Of a stretch of DNA of 64,000 nucleotides, positions 8,093 to 16,553 are shown one piece after another. Every line of letters starts with the position of its first letter. The first letter of the stretch is position 1. The position numbers and the translations under genes were made by a program. The DNA is from Bifidobacterium saguinibicoloris (lineage in GTDB: Bacteria > Actinomycetota > Actinomycetes > Actinomycetales > Bifidobacteriaceae), in contig NZ_JAHBBF010000001.1 in NCBI RefSeq assembly GCF_019331725.1, positions 124,001 through 188,000 on the forward strand, given 5' to 3'. The notes under the pieces were generated by a model, which had not been told where the DNA came from, did no database searches, and saw only the letters and a program-made list of their open reading frames with translations.

Positions 8093-8188
8093 TTCGAGCT
8101 CCTCGCATCTTCCGTACATCGTCGCCGGCCCGGCATCCTCCATCGTACCCGCGCGCGGCCCGTTCCACGGCCCGGCGGACGACGGCGA

Positions 8189-8218
8189 CGGACAGGACAC
8201 CCGCATCACGCGTACACT
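8189..8218 (+). promoter_or_regulatory. Promoter of the SRAP gene, apparently leaderless
   Basis: CGGACA (8189-8194) and TACACT (8213-8218) are 18 bases apart. Only seven bases separate the -10 box from the ATG at 8226, so the start point would fall on the start codon. No ribosome binding site is present. Confidence 0.45.
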
Positions 8219-8225
8219 GGGCCGC

Positions 8226-8924
8226 ATGTGCAGAAGGTTCGCGCTCGATCTGGATTGGGATGCGGTCGCCGCATGGCTTGGCGTCGACGACGGCGACGTC
8301 CGCCGCGACCGGCTGCCGCGTCCCTCGTACAACATCGCGCCCACGCAGACCATCGGCGTCGTCGCGCAGGGCAGGGAGGGCCGCCGGCACCTGACCGGCG
8401 CGTACTGGACGCTCGTGCCGCGCTGGAGCCAGAGCAGGACGCTCCCCTACCCCACGTACAATGCGCGCATCGAATCCATCCACGCCAAGCCAACGTTCGT
8501 CGACTCCACACGGTCCATGCGCTGCATCATCCCCGCAAGCGGCTACTACGAGTGGAAGGGCAGGCGCCCGTTCTACTTCCACGTGGACGGCGACAGGCCG
8601 TTGGCGATGGCGGGACTGTACTCATGGTGGCGGGCCTCCACGGCCGCGCCATGGCTGCTGACCGCCACGATCGTCACATGTCCGGCCGTGGACGGACCGA
8701 AAAGCGTGCATGACCGCATGCCGCTGCTCGTGCCGGACGGCATGGCCGCCGCATGGCTGGACCCTTCGCTCGACGGCGCGAAGCTGACCAGCCCCTTGCG
8801 CGAACAAGGCACGGAGCTGTCGCGACGGCTGCGGTTCCACGAGGTCGCTCCGCTGCCCGCAAACGGGGACGGACGCCGGCTCACCATGCCGGTCGAACAC
8901 ATCGAGCCGATCGCGCTGTTCTGA
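8226..8924 (+). CDS. SRAP domain protein (YedK/HMCES family)
   Basis: A 232-residue SRAP protein. The family protects abasic sites in single-stranded DNA by forming a thiazolidine crosslink through the N-terminal cysteine that is exposed once Met1 is removed. Cys2 is present here, with Asn36 in YNIAPTQ, the YNARIES motif, Glu109 in PASGYYEW and His162 in VHDRMP, so all active-site residues are intact. It probably limits mutagenic abasic-site processing during replication. The gene seems to be expressed from a leaderless message and ends in a hairpin overlapping its stop codon. It diverges from tetR. Confidence 0.93.
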   Translation: MCRRFALDLDWDAVAAWLGVDDGDVRRDRLPRPSYNIAPTQTIGVVAQGREGRRHLTGAYWTLVPRWSQSRTLPYPTYNARIESIHAKPTFVDSTRSMRCIIPASGYYEWKGRRPFYFHVDGDRPLAMAGLYSWWRASTAAPWLLTATIVTCPAVDGPKSVHDRMPLLVPDGMAAAWLDPSLDGAKLTSPLREQGTELSRRLRFHEVAPLPANGDGRRLTMPVEHIEPIALF

Positions 8925-8947
8925 ACGTCGGACGGAGGGACGTTCAG
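8921..8947 (+). terminator. Hairpin overlapping the SRAP stop codon
   Basis: CTGAACGTC and GACGTTCAG form perfect 9-base arms around a 9-base loop. The left arm includes the TGA stop. Confidence 0.6.
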
Positions 8948-9056
8948 CGTTCAGGGAGGAATCAGGGAATCCCCTGATGGAGGGCCATGCCAGGCGATGC
9001 GATAATGGGACGATTACGGCACATGGAATCCATGCATTCGAAGGAGCGAAGAGAAC

Positions 9057-9422
9057 ATGCGTCTGATCGGCAATATCCTGTGGCTGGTGCTCGGCGGACT
9101 CGCCATCGCGTTCGGATGGGCGGTCATCGGCCTGGTGCTGTGCGTCACGATCGTCGGCATCCCGTTGGGGCTGCAGGCGTTCAAGATGGCCGGGCTCACA
9201 CTCACCCCGTTCGGCAAGACCGTACGCTACGGCGGCGGCCTCGGCTCCACGCTCGCGAACATCATCTGGGTGGTGCTCGCCGGAGTCTGGATGGCGCTCG
9301 GCTATGTCGCCGCCGGTCTCGCCAACTGCGTGACCATCATCGGCATCCCGTTCGGCATCCAGTCGTTCAAGATGGCGAAGCTCGCCCTCTGGCCGTTCGG
9401 CGCGCAGATCTACGATCTGTAA
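9057..9422 (+). CDS. YccF domain membrane protein
   Basis: A 121-residue protein made of two copies of the YccF (inner membrane DUF307) repeat. In the first, a hydrophobic helix and VTIVGIPLGLQAFKMA are followed by LTPFGK. In the second, VTIIGIPFGIQSFKMAK is followed by LWPFG. The duplicated GIPxGxQxFKMA motif is diagnostic. The function of the family is unknown. A GAAGGAG site precedes the ATG. It stands alone between SRAP and the convergent nfo gene, with only 53 bp to the latter. Confidence 0.9.
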   Translation: MRLIGNILWLVLGGLAIAFGWAVIGLVLCVTIVGIPLGLQAFKMAGLTLTPFGKTVRYGGGLGSTLANIIWVVLAGVWMALGYVAAGLANCVTIIGIPFGIQSFKMAKLALWPFGAQIYDL

Positions 9423-9475
9423 GAGGCACCTGGCGGACATGCCGGAAGGCATCACCATCGTCCCCACGAACAACG

Positions 9476-10426
9476 CTAATGCCTCAGCCCGCGCAGCAGG
9501 GCGATCTCCTCGCGATGCGTGGACTCGGTGAGCTCCTTGGTCTCGAGGATCATCGGCAGCCGCGCCATGCACGGATCGTTGACGAGCCGCTCGAAGAACG
9601 GCAGCCCCAGCTTCCCCTCGCCGATATTGGCGTGACGGTCCTTGTGCGAGCCGAGCCCGAACATCGAATCGTTCGCGTGGATGGCTTTGACGTTCTCGAG
9701 CCCGATGACGTCGTCGAGCGAGCGCATCACGCCTTCGTAGTCGCCGAGGAGATCATAGCCGGCGTCGAACACGTGGCAGGTGTCGAACGTGACGCCGATA
9801 CGGCTGCGGAAGGCGTCGTCGACCCCCTCGATGATCGAGCGCAGCTCCTCGAAGGTCCGGCCGCATTCGGTGCCCTTGCCCGCCATCGTCTCCAGCAGAA
9901 TCATGACGCCGCCGTCCCCATCCACCGTGCCGTCCAAGGTCCCGAACACGCGGTCCAGCCCGTCGGCGATGAGCCGGCAACCGGTCTCGGCGCCCTGCCC
10001 CACGTGCGCGCCGGGATGGATGTTGAGATACGTCTCCTGCCCGCCCGCACGGATGGCGCCGAGCAGTGTCAGGTCCTCGACGAGCGCATTGATCGCGAAC
10101 CCGCGCTTGGCCGAATCCTTACCGGCGAGGTTGTATACGTACGGCGCGTGGACGACCAACGGGCCGTACCCTTCCGCCTTGAGCGCACGACCGAACTCCA
10201 CGGCGCCGGCCGGGTCGAGCGCCTTGGAGCGTTTGCCGTACGGCGAGCGCGGGAAGAACGCGAACGCGGTCCCGTCCTCCTCGTGCGAGCGTTTGATGAG
10301 CGCCTTCCATCCGCCCGCGGTGGACAGATGCGAACCGATGAGGAGCGTCGGGCGGGCGTCGCCGGCGTCGGTTTGGCCGGTGGTCTGCGGATCGGTGGTC
10401 TGCGGTGTCGTTGTCGAATCTTCCAT
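9476..10426 (-). CDS. nfo: Deoxyribonuclease IV (AP endonuclease)
   Basis: A 316-residue endonuclease IV, a zinc TIM-barrel enzyme that cuts DNA 5' to abasic sites in base excision repair. Visible motifs are IGSHLSTAGGW, VVHAPYVYNLA, LNIHPGAH, LLETMAGKGTE, GVTFDTCHVFDAGYD, HANDSMFGLGSHKDRH and MILETKE, which carry the trinuclear zinc ligands. It is longer than usual because of a Thr/Gln-rich N-terminal extension of about 27 residues. No clear ribosome binding site lies before the ATG, and a TATGCT box 11 bases upstream hints at a very short leader. It is 550 bp from SRAP, another abasic-site protein. Confidence 0.94.
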   Translation of the reverse strand: MEDSTTTPQTTDPQTTGQTDAGDARPTLLIGSHLSTAGGWKALIKRSHEEDGTAFAFFPRSPYGKRSKALDPAGAVEFGRALKAEGYGPLVVHAPYVYNLAGKDSAKRGFAINALVEDLTLLGAIRAGGQETYLNIHPGAHVGQGAETGCRLIADGLDRVFGTLDGTVDGDGGVMILLETMAGKGTECGRTFEELRSIIEGVDDAFRSRIGVTFDTCHVFDAGYDLLGDYEGVMRSLDDVIGLENVKAIHANDSMFGLGSHKDRHANIGEGKLGLPFFERLVNDPCMARLPMILETKELTESTHREEIALLRGLRH

Positions 10427-10568
10427 CACAAGGCACAAGCATATGCGTCCCCGACGATGGCGTGGGAGTCGCACGACGATCCGCCCGTCGCACTGCTAGA
10501 CTGAACGTATCCCTATGTCCCGCCGACGATGGCGGGCCGCAACCACAATCAGTCAAGGACGCTTCATC

Positions 10569-10604
10569 ATGTACCAGGTTCTGGTCTCCTTCGCATACGA
10601 CTAG
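10569..10604 (+). CDS. Possible leader peptide of the MFS pump (11 codons)
   Basis: ATG 10569 is preceded by AAGGA at suitable spacing. It encodes MYQVLVSFAYD and ends at TAG 10602-10604. It lies about 200 bp before the efflux gene, with a strong hairpin in between. Ribosome stalling here could control pump expression, as for known macrolide and phenicol resistance leaders. Nothing in the peptide matches a leader I recognise, so the call rests on position, ribosome binding site and structure only. Confidence 0.35.
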   Translation: MYQVLVSFAYD

Positions 10605-10702
10605 TCGCCGCGCGATTCCCCGCCGCCGACCACTTCGGTCGCGACCGCCGCACGCAGTCGCGATGTCTTTCCATGCGAAATTCCAGAACATACTCCCATG
10701 AG

Positions 10703-10745
10703 CCGTGCGGGAGGCCCGGTATTCCGGTCTCCGCGCCACGCACGG
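10703..10745 (+). promoter_or_regulatory. Long hairpin in the MFS leader
   Basis: An outer stem CCGTGCG/CGCACGG (10703-10709, 10739-10745) encloses an inner stem GGAGGCCCGG/CCGGTCTCC with a TATT loop and one bulge. It lies 56 bases before ATG 10802. It may act as an attenuator or may sequester part of the leader. Confidence 0.45.
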
Positions 10746-10801
10746 TCCGGCACCGCCGAGATTCGGACGTACCTCCACGCACCCGGCATCATGGGACGCC
10801 C

Positions 10802-12232
10802 ATGAAACGAGACCTTGCCATGAACACCATCACATCCTCATCTTCTTCCACGCGCCGACCGCATTCGTTGTGGCACCTGCCCGCCTACCGCAATTGGTTC
10901 GTCGCGGACACCGCCGACGTGTTCGCGGTCAGCCTGCGCACGTTCGCCATCCCGTTGATCGGACTCGCCTTGTCCGGCTCGCCGTTCGTCGCGGGCCTGC
11001 TCGTCACCGTCGAATCGACGATCGGACTCACGCTCATGTCCATCGGCGGGGCACTCGCCGACCGGCATGACCGTCGTCGCATGATGATTCTGCTCGGCCT
11101 GGTCGGCGGGACACTGTCGGCCGCGGCGACCGTCCTGCTCGCGACCGGGACGATGGGCACGGGCCTGTTCGCGATCACGGTCGCACTGTTCGCCGTCATG
11201 AACGGGCTGCTTGGACCGTCCAACGACGCGATGCTGAAATCATTGGTGCCGATGGACCGGTTCGCCAAGGCGCAGGCCATCCGCGAGGCGCGCGAATCCT
11301 GTGTGGAGCTGTCCGGCGGGGCCATCGGCGGACTGCTGTACCGCGTCGCGGGATGGTTCCCGTTCCTCGTGTCCGCCGTGCTGTACCTGATCGCCGCCGT
11401 CACGGCGGTGAAACTGCCCCGGCATGCGGCGGATGACACGCCGTCTTCGGATGCCGCGCCTCAGGTTTCGGTCGCCGGCGAACCGAACGCGGTGGGAACA
11501 TGTGACTCGAACGACGCCGAGCTGACCGTGACAGCAACCGATCCGGCCGCCGGCAAACACGGGAACGGCCATGCCCCGGGACGAGAATCCGGCCCTGCCC
11601 CGTCGTTCCTCGCGCACTTCGTCGAGGGATGGCGGTGGACGCTGACGCGCGGGACCATCCTCGCGGCGATCGCGCAGGGCGCCGTCGTGAACGTCGCCTG
11701 CTACGGGAGTATCGTCGGCGTGCAGATCATGCTGGCCGAACGCGGCACGGATGCGGCGCTCATCGGACTGGTCGGCACCGCGACGGGCGTCTCGGCATTG
11801 ATCGGCTCGCTCATCGCCGGATGGCTGGTCGACCATATCCCGACCGGACGGCTCATCATCCTCACGTTCGCGGTGTTCACCGCCGCGATGCTCCCGCTCC
11901 TGTTCACCGACTCGTACGGGGTGGTCGTCGCGTGCATGGCAGCCACGTCGCTGCTGTTTCCCGCGTTGAACGCGGGCGAGCTCGGGTTCATCTTCGGGCG
12001 CACGCCCGACGACATGCAGGGTCGGGTTTCGACGGTGTTCGAGACGACGATCGGGGTTCCCGGCGCGTTCACTCCCGCCCTGGTCGGCTGGCTGCTCGGA
12101 ACGCCGGGATTGGGTTTTCGTGCGGTCATGATGCTGGTCGTCGGATGCGCGGCCGTCGGTCTCGTCCTCGCCTGCGTCACCCCGACCCGCCGCATCCCGC
12201 GCCCCGAGCACTGGGAGCGGATGGAGTTGTGA
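10802..12232 (+). CDS. MFS efflux transporter (macrolide-efflux / EntS-like)
   Basis: A 476-residue twelve-helix major facilitator. Between helices 2 and 3 sits ADRHDRRRM, the MFS motif A (G-x-L-a-D-R-x-d-R-R), and the equivalent after helix 8 is DHIPTGR. The central cytoplasmic loop is long, about 70 residues and rich in Ala, Asp and Pro. The fold order resembles drug exporters of the Mef/EntS group. The start could be ATG 10802 (MKRDLAMNT) or ATG 10820 (MNTITSS). Neither has a strong ribosome binding site. A structured leader precedes it and a hairpin follows. The substrate is unknown. Confidence 0.85.
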   Translation: MKRDLAMNTITSSSSSTRRPHSLWHLPAYRNWFVADTADVFAVSLRTFAIPLIGLALSGSPFVAGLLVTVESTIGLTLMSIGGALADRHDRRRMMILLGLVGGTLSAAATVLLATGTMGTGLFAITVALFAVMNGLLGPSNDAMLKSLVPMDRFAKAQAIREARESCVELSGGAIGGLLYRVAGWFPFLVSAVLYLIAAVTAVKLPRHAADDTPSSDAAPQVSVAGEPNAVGTCDSNDAELTVTATDPAAGKHGNGHAPGRESGPAPSFLAHFVEGWRWTLTRGTILAAIAQGAVVNVACYGSIVGVQIMLAERGTDAALIGLVGTATGVSALIGSLIAGWLVDHIPTGRLIILTFAVFTAAMLPLLFTDSYGVVVACMAATSLLFPALNAGELGFIFGRTPDDMQGRVSTVFETTIGVPGAFTPALVGWLLGTPGLGFRAVMMLVVGCAAVGLVLACVTPTRRIPRPEHWERMEL

Positions 12233-12242
12233 ACATTGAAGC

Positions 12243-12275
12243 AGGCTGGCGCCTTTCTCTGAGAGGAGCCAGCCT
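12243..12275 (+). terminator. Hairpin after the MFS gene
   Basis: AGGCTGGC and GCCAGCCT form perfect 8-base arms around a 17-base loop. No T-run follows. Confidence 0.65.
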
Positions 12276-12418
12276 CTCCCGCCATGCCGTCTTTCGGTGA
12301 CGGGCCTGGACTCCCATTATCGGAATAGCATGGGGAAACGGAACGGCCGTCGCGCCGGAATCCGGAGAATCCGCCCGCGGGTCGGTATGGACCGTGAGCC
12401 CGTCGAACGAGGTGTCCT

Positions 12419-13231
12419 ATGAATCCGTCGCCGATCCCCCGCGCATCGCGCAGCGAGCGCCTTCCCCGGAACGAGGATTGGCCGATAGCCGCCCTGCCGT
12501 ACGATCCGCAACCGGCCGTGCGTCGGCACGACCGCGCCGTGGTCATCGGCATCGTCGCCGGCATCGCGTTAGCCGTCACGCTGTTCACGCTGGCCGCATT
12601 GCTGGGCTCGTCCGTGCCGCAGCCGGTGTACGTGCTGCTGGGTGTGGCGCTGGTCACCGTGGTCATCATCATGCTGGAGGACGTGTACGAGGATTTGCGG
12701 CAGCGTCGCCTTCCCACCGAGCCGGGGCTCATGATCACCGGCGCCATGATCGGGCGGGCGTATGCAGACCGGCTGCCCCTGCGCCGACTCGCGCTGTCCA
12801 CGCCGATCATCGGCCACGACCCGTTCAGCGGCGGCGATTTCAGCTATTTCACCCACTACCGGGTCTGCGCCAACGACGTGCTCGTCCTGAGGTTCGCCCC
12901 GACCGACCGCGTCCGCTCGTACCTGCTGTACTGGAGCGACCACGATGTCGACTGGACGGACAAGCTGCCCGGCCGATACCGTATGGGCGACTATGCGAAG
13001 CCCACGCCCCGGGCGCTGCAGCTGTCGCAACGGCTCCTGAGAAAGCTGGCCCGAGACCGGGGCGTCGACCCGCGCATGCGACCGTGCACGCTGCAGGTGT
13101 ACGGGGACCGGGCAAGGATTGTCCTACCGTCGAACGCGCCCGAACTGGAGACCGGCGCGCAGGACCCCAACATCGGGCCGCGCATCGACGGCGTCGCCAT
13201 CCTCACCGACACATTCCGGCGGCAGCGGTAG
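12419..13231 (+). CDS. Hypothetical protein with two membrane helices
   Basis: A 270-residue protein not recognised. A polar N-terminus of about 40 residues is followed by two adjacent hydrophobic helices (AVVIGIVAGIALAVTLFTL and VYVLLGVALVTVVIIML) and then a soluble domain of about 170 residues with no motif I know. ATG 12419 follows GAGGTG. An overlapping frame (12394-13278) is rich in Arg and Ala and is an artefact. The topology suggests a membrane-tethered cytoplasmic domain. It is a single gene, convergent with the aldo/keto reductase downstream. Confidence 0.65.
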   Translation: MNPSPIPRASRSERLPRNEDWPIAALPYDPQPAVRRHDRAVVIGIVAGIALAVTLFTLAALLGSSVPQPVYVLLGVALVTVVIIMLEDVYEDLRQRRLPTEPGLMITGAMIGRAYADRLPLRRLALSTPIIGHDPFSGGDFSYFTHYRVCANDVLVLRFAPTDRVRSYLLYWSDHDVDWTDKLPGRYRMGDYAKPTPRALQLSQRLLRKLARDRGVDPRMRPCTLQVYGDRARIVLPSNAPELETGAQDPNIGPRIDGVAILTDTFRRQR

Positions 13232-13297
13232 TCGACGACGGGACGGCTCACCTCACTACTTCGGGGCCGAACCGCTGATACTCCGGCGTCCCGTCCG

Positions 13298-14125
13298 TCA
13301 GAAGTCGAAGTGATCCGGGTCGGCGCCGTTGCGCTTGCCCGTGTCGATCGCGTCGATCGCGGCCATGTCGGCGTCGGTCAGGGTGAAGTCGAACACGTCG
13401 ATGTTCTGGCGGATGCGTTCGGCGTGCGTGGACTTCGGCAGCACCACGACGCCGCGCTGGATGTGCCAGCGGATCACGACCTGCGCGGCCGACTTGCCGT
13501 ACCGCTCCCCGATCTCCTTGAGACGCGGATCGGCGAGCAGGTCGCCGCCGGTGCCGCCGAGCGGGCTCCACGCCTCCACGTCGATGCCCTGCGCGTGCGC
13601 GAAGTCGATGAGCTCCCGGTTCGCGAACTGCGGCGAGGACTCGATCTGGTCGACCGCCGGCCTCACATCGGTGTGGGCGAGCAGCTCCTCCAGATGATGC
13701 CGTTCGAAGTTGCTCACGCCGATCGCCTTCGCGCGTCCGGTCGCGTAGATCGCCTGCAGGTCGTCCCATGCCTGGTTCCAGCCGTCCGCCGGCCAGTGGA
13801 TGAGGTACAGGTTCACGTAGTCGAGGCCCAGACGATCGAGGCTCTCCTCGAAGGCGTCCCTGCCGCGGCGGGCGCGGATGTCGTCGTTCCACAGCTTGGT
13901 CGTCACGAACACGTCGTCGCGCGGCACGCCGGATCGGCGCAGCCCCTCGCCCACGGACGCCTCATTGCCGTAGATCATCGCCGTGTCGATATGGCGGTAT
14001 CCCGCTTCGAGCGCGGCCGTGACCGCGTTCACCGTGGTCTCGCCGTCCGGGGTCTGGAACACGCCCAGTCCCACCTGCGGGATGACCGTGCCGTTGTTCA
14101 GCGTAATCGTCGACTGAATCGCCAT
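13298..14125 (-). CDS. Aldo/keto reductase (2,5-diketo-D-gluconate reductase-like)
   Basis: A 275-residue aldo/keto reductase of the AKR5 type. The catalytic tetrad is Asp47 and Tyr52 (HIDTAMIYGNE), Lys77 (FVTTKLWN) and His110 (YLIHWP). The segments AIGVSNF and the cofactor-binding VVVLPKSTHAERI are also typical. Related enzymes reduce diketogluconate, methylglyoxal and other carbonyls with NADPH. The true substrate is not indicated here. It is not closely related to the other aldo/keto reductase at 6045, which belongs to a different subgroup. It is monocistronic. Confidence 0.93.
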   Translation of the reverse strand: MAIQSTITLNNGTVIPQVGLGVFQTPDGETTVNAVTAALEAGYRHIDTAMIYGNEASVGEGLRRSGVPRDDVFVTTKLWNDDIRARRGRDAFEESLDRLGLDYVNLYLIHWPADGWNQAWDDLQAIYATGRAKAIGVSNFERHHLEELLAHTDVRPAVDQIESSPQFANRELIDFAHAQGIDVEAWSPLGGTGGDLLADPRLKEIGERYGKSAAQVVIRWHIQRGVVVLPKSTHAERIRQNIDVFDFTLTDADMAAIDAIDTGKRNGADPDHFDF

Positions 14126-14259
14126 GATGCCTCCGTTCCCGTTGGATGTGCTTCCTCACGCATTGTATATGGGCGCGAGCGGCGTCTTCCCCTCCCTCGC
14201 CGCGGGATGGGCTCGTCCCGTGAGATGATGGTCACGTAGCGTTCCGGAGGGAGGCCGTC

Positions 14260-14694
14260 GTGGACGGGACCGATTTCAACCTGATGATGTTCGCTCTGCC
14301 GTTCGCCATCGTGGGCTTGGTGCTCGTGTTCGCCGGCATCGCCGTATCGCGCAGCATGCGTCGACGGACCACGCGGTGCGTCGTCTCCACCACGGGCGTC
14401 GTGGACCGTATCGTCTCGGTCTACGACGAGGAGGATGGCCATCACTACTACCGTCCGATGGTCTCGTACATCGTCGACGGCGTCACGTACGAGGTGACGA
14501 CGGACGCGCCGCGCGGCAGCGCGAAATGGAGCATGGGCGAGCCGATGATCGTCGACTACGATCCGTCCGACCCCGCCTTCGCCTACCTGCCGTCCGAGGA
14601 TCCGGCCACATCGGGAGGAGGCGAAGTGCTTGCCATCGGCGCGCTCTGTGTGTTGATCGCTGCGGGCGCGATCGGCTGGGCCTTGATCATGTGA
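14260..14694 (+). CDS. DUF3592 membrane protein (copy A)
   Basis: A 144-residue protein with a GTG start behind a strong GGAGGGAGG site. A hydrophobic helix at each end encloses an extracytoplasmic or cytoplasmic domain containing TTGVVDRIVSVYDEEDGHHY, PMVSYIVDGVTYEV, GEPMIVDYDPSDP and FAYLPSE, as in DUF3592 proteins. The function of that family is unknown. A clear paralogue in opposite orientation lies at 15486-15917, suggesting an inverted duplication. Confidence 0.85.
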   Translation: MDGTDFNLMMFALPFAIVGLVLVFAGIAVSRSMRRRTTRCVVSTTGVVDRIVSVYDEEDGHHYYRPMVSYIVDGVTYEVTTDAPRGSAKWSMGEPMIVDYDPSDPAFAYLPSEDPATSGGGEVLAIGALCVLIAAGAIGWALIM

Positions 14695-14765
14695 CGGGAT
14701 TCGACGTTTCTGCGGTTCGATGGCTGGCATGCGGTAGACGACGAATGCAATGTCCGGCCTGTCCC

Positions 14766-15335
14766 CTAAACTGTGGCGAGGAGCGTTCTCGTCTCGTGAT
14801 CGTAGGCGACGCCGGGTTCCAACCATCGCAGACTCTCGGGCAGCTTCGGATCCACCGGCACCGGCGCCTCGGCGCGCAGCCCGTCGAACCGGAGACGTCC
14901 GGACCTGATCGTAAGCGCCGCGGAACGCGTCGCGGACCCGTCCATCACCGGCAGCACGAGCGTCCGGTCCACGCCGGGCGTGAACAGGATCCATTCGACG
15001 TCACCCAGCCACGGATTGCCGTCGACATCGGTCGTGTCCGGGAAGGCGACCAGACGGACAGGCCATGCGCGACGGACCGCCAGAACCCCTTTGGGCAGGC
15101 AGCGGAGACGCCGCCACCAGTACAAGCACGGCCCGGCCACAGCGGACACGACGACGATCACGACCGTCGGCGTCTCCCCCGTCCAACCGAACCAGACGTC
15201 CAACGGCAACAAGCCCACCACGGCGACGCCCAACGCCAACGACAGCAACAATGCGAGAGGCCAACCCCTCGCCCGCCGCAACCAGATTCGTCGAGCCAAC
15301 CGTCCGTTACCCTCGATCCATGCGTCATGCTCCAT
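14766..15335 (-). CDS. Hypothetical membrane protein
   Basis: A 189-residue protein. After about 20 polar residues come two hydrophobic helices (PLALLLSLALGVAVVGLLPL and TVVIVVVSAVAGPCLYWW) and then a soluble C-terminal domain of about 120 residues. Start ATG 15335 (MEHDAWIEGNG) is taken as the most natural, although the frame is open 12 codons further. I do not recognise the family. It sits between the two DUF3592 copies, on the same strand as the second, and may be functionally linked to them. Confidence 0.6.
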   Translation of the reverse strand: MEHDAWIEGNGRLARRIWLRRARGWPLALLLSLALGVAVVGLLPLDVWFGWTGETPTVVIVVVSAVAGPCLYWWRRLRCLPKGVLAVRRAWPVRLVAFPDTTDVDGNPWLGDVEWILFTPGVDRTLVLPVMDGSATRSAALTIRSGRLRFDGLRAEAPVPVDPKLPESLRWLEPGVAYDHETRTLLATV

Positions 15336-15485
15336 ATCACGGATTCCACCACACGAAAGTGAACGCGACACGGACGCCCTTCCTTCCGTGGATTGAGCCT
15401 AGTCCGTCTCTTCCCTGTCGATGGCCGTATCGCCTTACCGTGGATAGTCCACAATGTTCCGATGACGGAGCGCGTGACGGCGCCG

Positions 15486-15917
15486 CTACATGAGCAGTGC
15501 ACAGGTGATCGCGGTTGCGCCGATGAGCAGGGCGAGGATGCCGGCGGCGACGCCCACGCCCGCGGTCGGCGTCGAACTGTTTTCGGACGGCAGGTAGGCG
15601 TACTTGGGGTCGGTCGGATCGTAGGCGACGGTCATCGGATCGCCCACACGCCATTTCGGCGTCCGGCTGCTCCCGTCCGGCGCAACCTCGTACGTGGCGC
15701 CGTCGACCGTGTACGAGACCAGTGGATGGTAGTCGTACTCATTGCCCTCATCATGGACCCTGACGACACGGGACACGACGCCTGTGGTGGAGGCGACGCA
15801 GCGCTCGGCCCGTCTTCTGTCCCTACGGGCGAACCCGATGCCGATGAGCATGCAAATGAGCCCCACTCCGGCGAACGGCAACGCGAACATCAGCAGCTTG
15901 AATTTCATATCGTCCAT
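15486..15917 (-). CDS. DUF3592 membrane protein (copy B)
   Basis: A 143-residue paralogue of the protein at 14260-14694. The start (MKFKLLMFALPFA), middle (ASTTGVVSRVVRVHDEGNEY, PLVSYTVDGATYEV), GDPMTVAYDPTDPKYAYLPSE and the C-terminal helix all align. By eye about half of the residues are identical, so the duplication is not recent. The two copies are inverted with respect to each other around a third membrane protein gene. Function unknown. Confidence 0.85.
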   Translation of the reverse strand: MDDMKFKLLMFALPFAGVGLICMLIGIGFARRDRRRAERCVASTTGVVSRVVRVHDEGNEYDYHPLVSYTVDGATYEVAPDGSSRTPKWRVGDPMTVAYDPTDPKYAYLPSENSSTPTAGVGVAAGILALLIGATAITCALLM

Positions 15918-16114
15918 ATCGACTTCCCCTTCGCGGTCCCGACAACTCCATCATCCCATGACCCGTCCTCCTTCGACTCCTATGACGCACCGGAGCCGTT
16001 TCAGTGTCAGACCGATCCGCGAGGCGCCGTCCACCGAACCGTTCCCGCCTCCCTGCCAACGTCCCATAATCACTGATGGACCATCGGATTCGGAGTAGTG
16101 AATGGAAAACGTCT

Positions 16115-16414
16115 TCAGCTGATGACACCCCTGTCGATCATCGTCCCGTCGAGGAACCAGTAGTCGTGCGGGTCGCCCCGCAGCGCGGTGAACGGAGTCA
16201 GTGTGACGCAGCGGGCGGCGGCCTCGTCGAGGAGGTAGCCACGCACGATCCACGGATATTCGAGGACGCCGGATTCCAAGTCGATGATGGTCTCGATGCG
16301 TGAGGCGTCGACGCCGAAGTGTTCGGCGACCTCGCCGGCGGTCAGGTTCAGTCGACGTAGGTTCTCATGGAACTCGCGGATGGTCGCCTCACGTTGCGCA
16401 GTGGTCAATGACAT
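16115..16414 (-). CDS. DUF2316 family protein
   Basis: A 99-residue protein beginning MSLTTAQREATIREFHEN, with GEVAEHFGVDASRIETIIDL, PWIVRGYLLDEA and a C-terminal HDYWFLDGTMIDRG. This is the pattern of the small DUF2316 family. The central part looks like a helix-turn-helix, so a regulatory role is possible. The start at 16414 has GAGGGG upstream, and an in-frame extension to 16474 lacks one. It diverges from the MATE pump across 139 bp, which is the usual layout for a local regulator and its target, but that link is only an inference. Confidence 0.8.
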   Translation of the reverse strand: MSLTTAQREATIREFHENLRRLNLTAGEVAEHFGVDASRIETIIDLESGVLEYPWIVRGYLLDEAAARCVTLTPFTALRGDPHDYWFLDGTMIDRGVIS

Positions 16415-16539
16415 ATCTGCCCCTCTACCCCTATCGTTGGAATTCCCGGTCATGCCCAATCGTACTTCACGCATATGCGATAGGGCATGCCGCCGCTTCG
16501 CGCCGCCGGTACCAGGTGGGACGCTCCCCTATTGGGAGA

Positions 16540-16545
16540 TACAAT
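16540..16545 (+). promoter_or_regulatory. -10 box of the MATE gene (leaderless GTG start)
   Basis: TACAAT is followed by eight bases and the GTG at 16554, so the transcript would begin at the start codon. The -35 region is weak. No ribosome binding site is seen. Confidence 0.4.
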
Positions 16546-16553
16546 GTCCCCTC

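Larger units (their letters stand above)
10427..10801. other. 375-bp structured leader region before the MFS pump
   Basis: The stretch separates divergent nfo and the MFS gene. On the plus strand it contains a small hairpin (CCCGCC/GGCGGG near 10516-10533), an AAGGA site, an 11-codon ORF and a long hairpin at 10703-10745. This layout resembles attenuated leaders of resistance genes. Confidence 0.45.

Noticed and set aside
12394-13278. Overlapping plus-strand frame of 294 codons over the membrane protein at 12419-13231
   Set aside because: Highly Arg-, Ala- and Pro-rich and without structure. The 12419 frame has membrane helices and a ribosome binding site.
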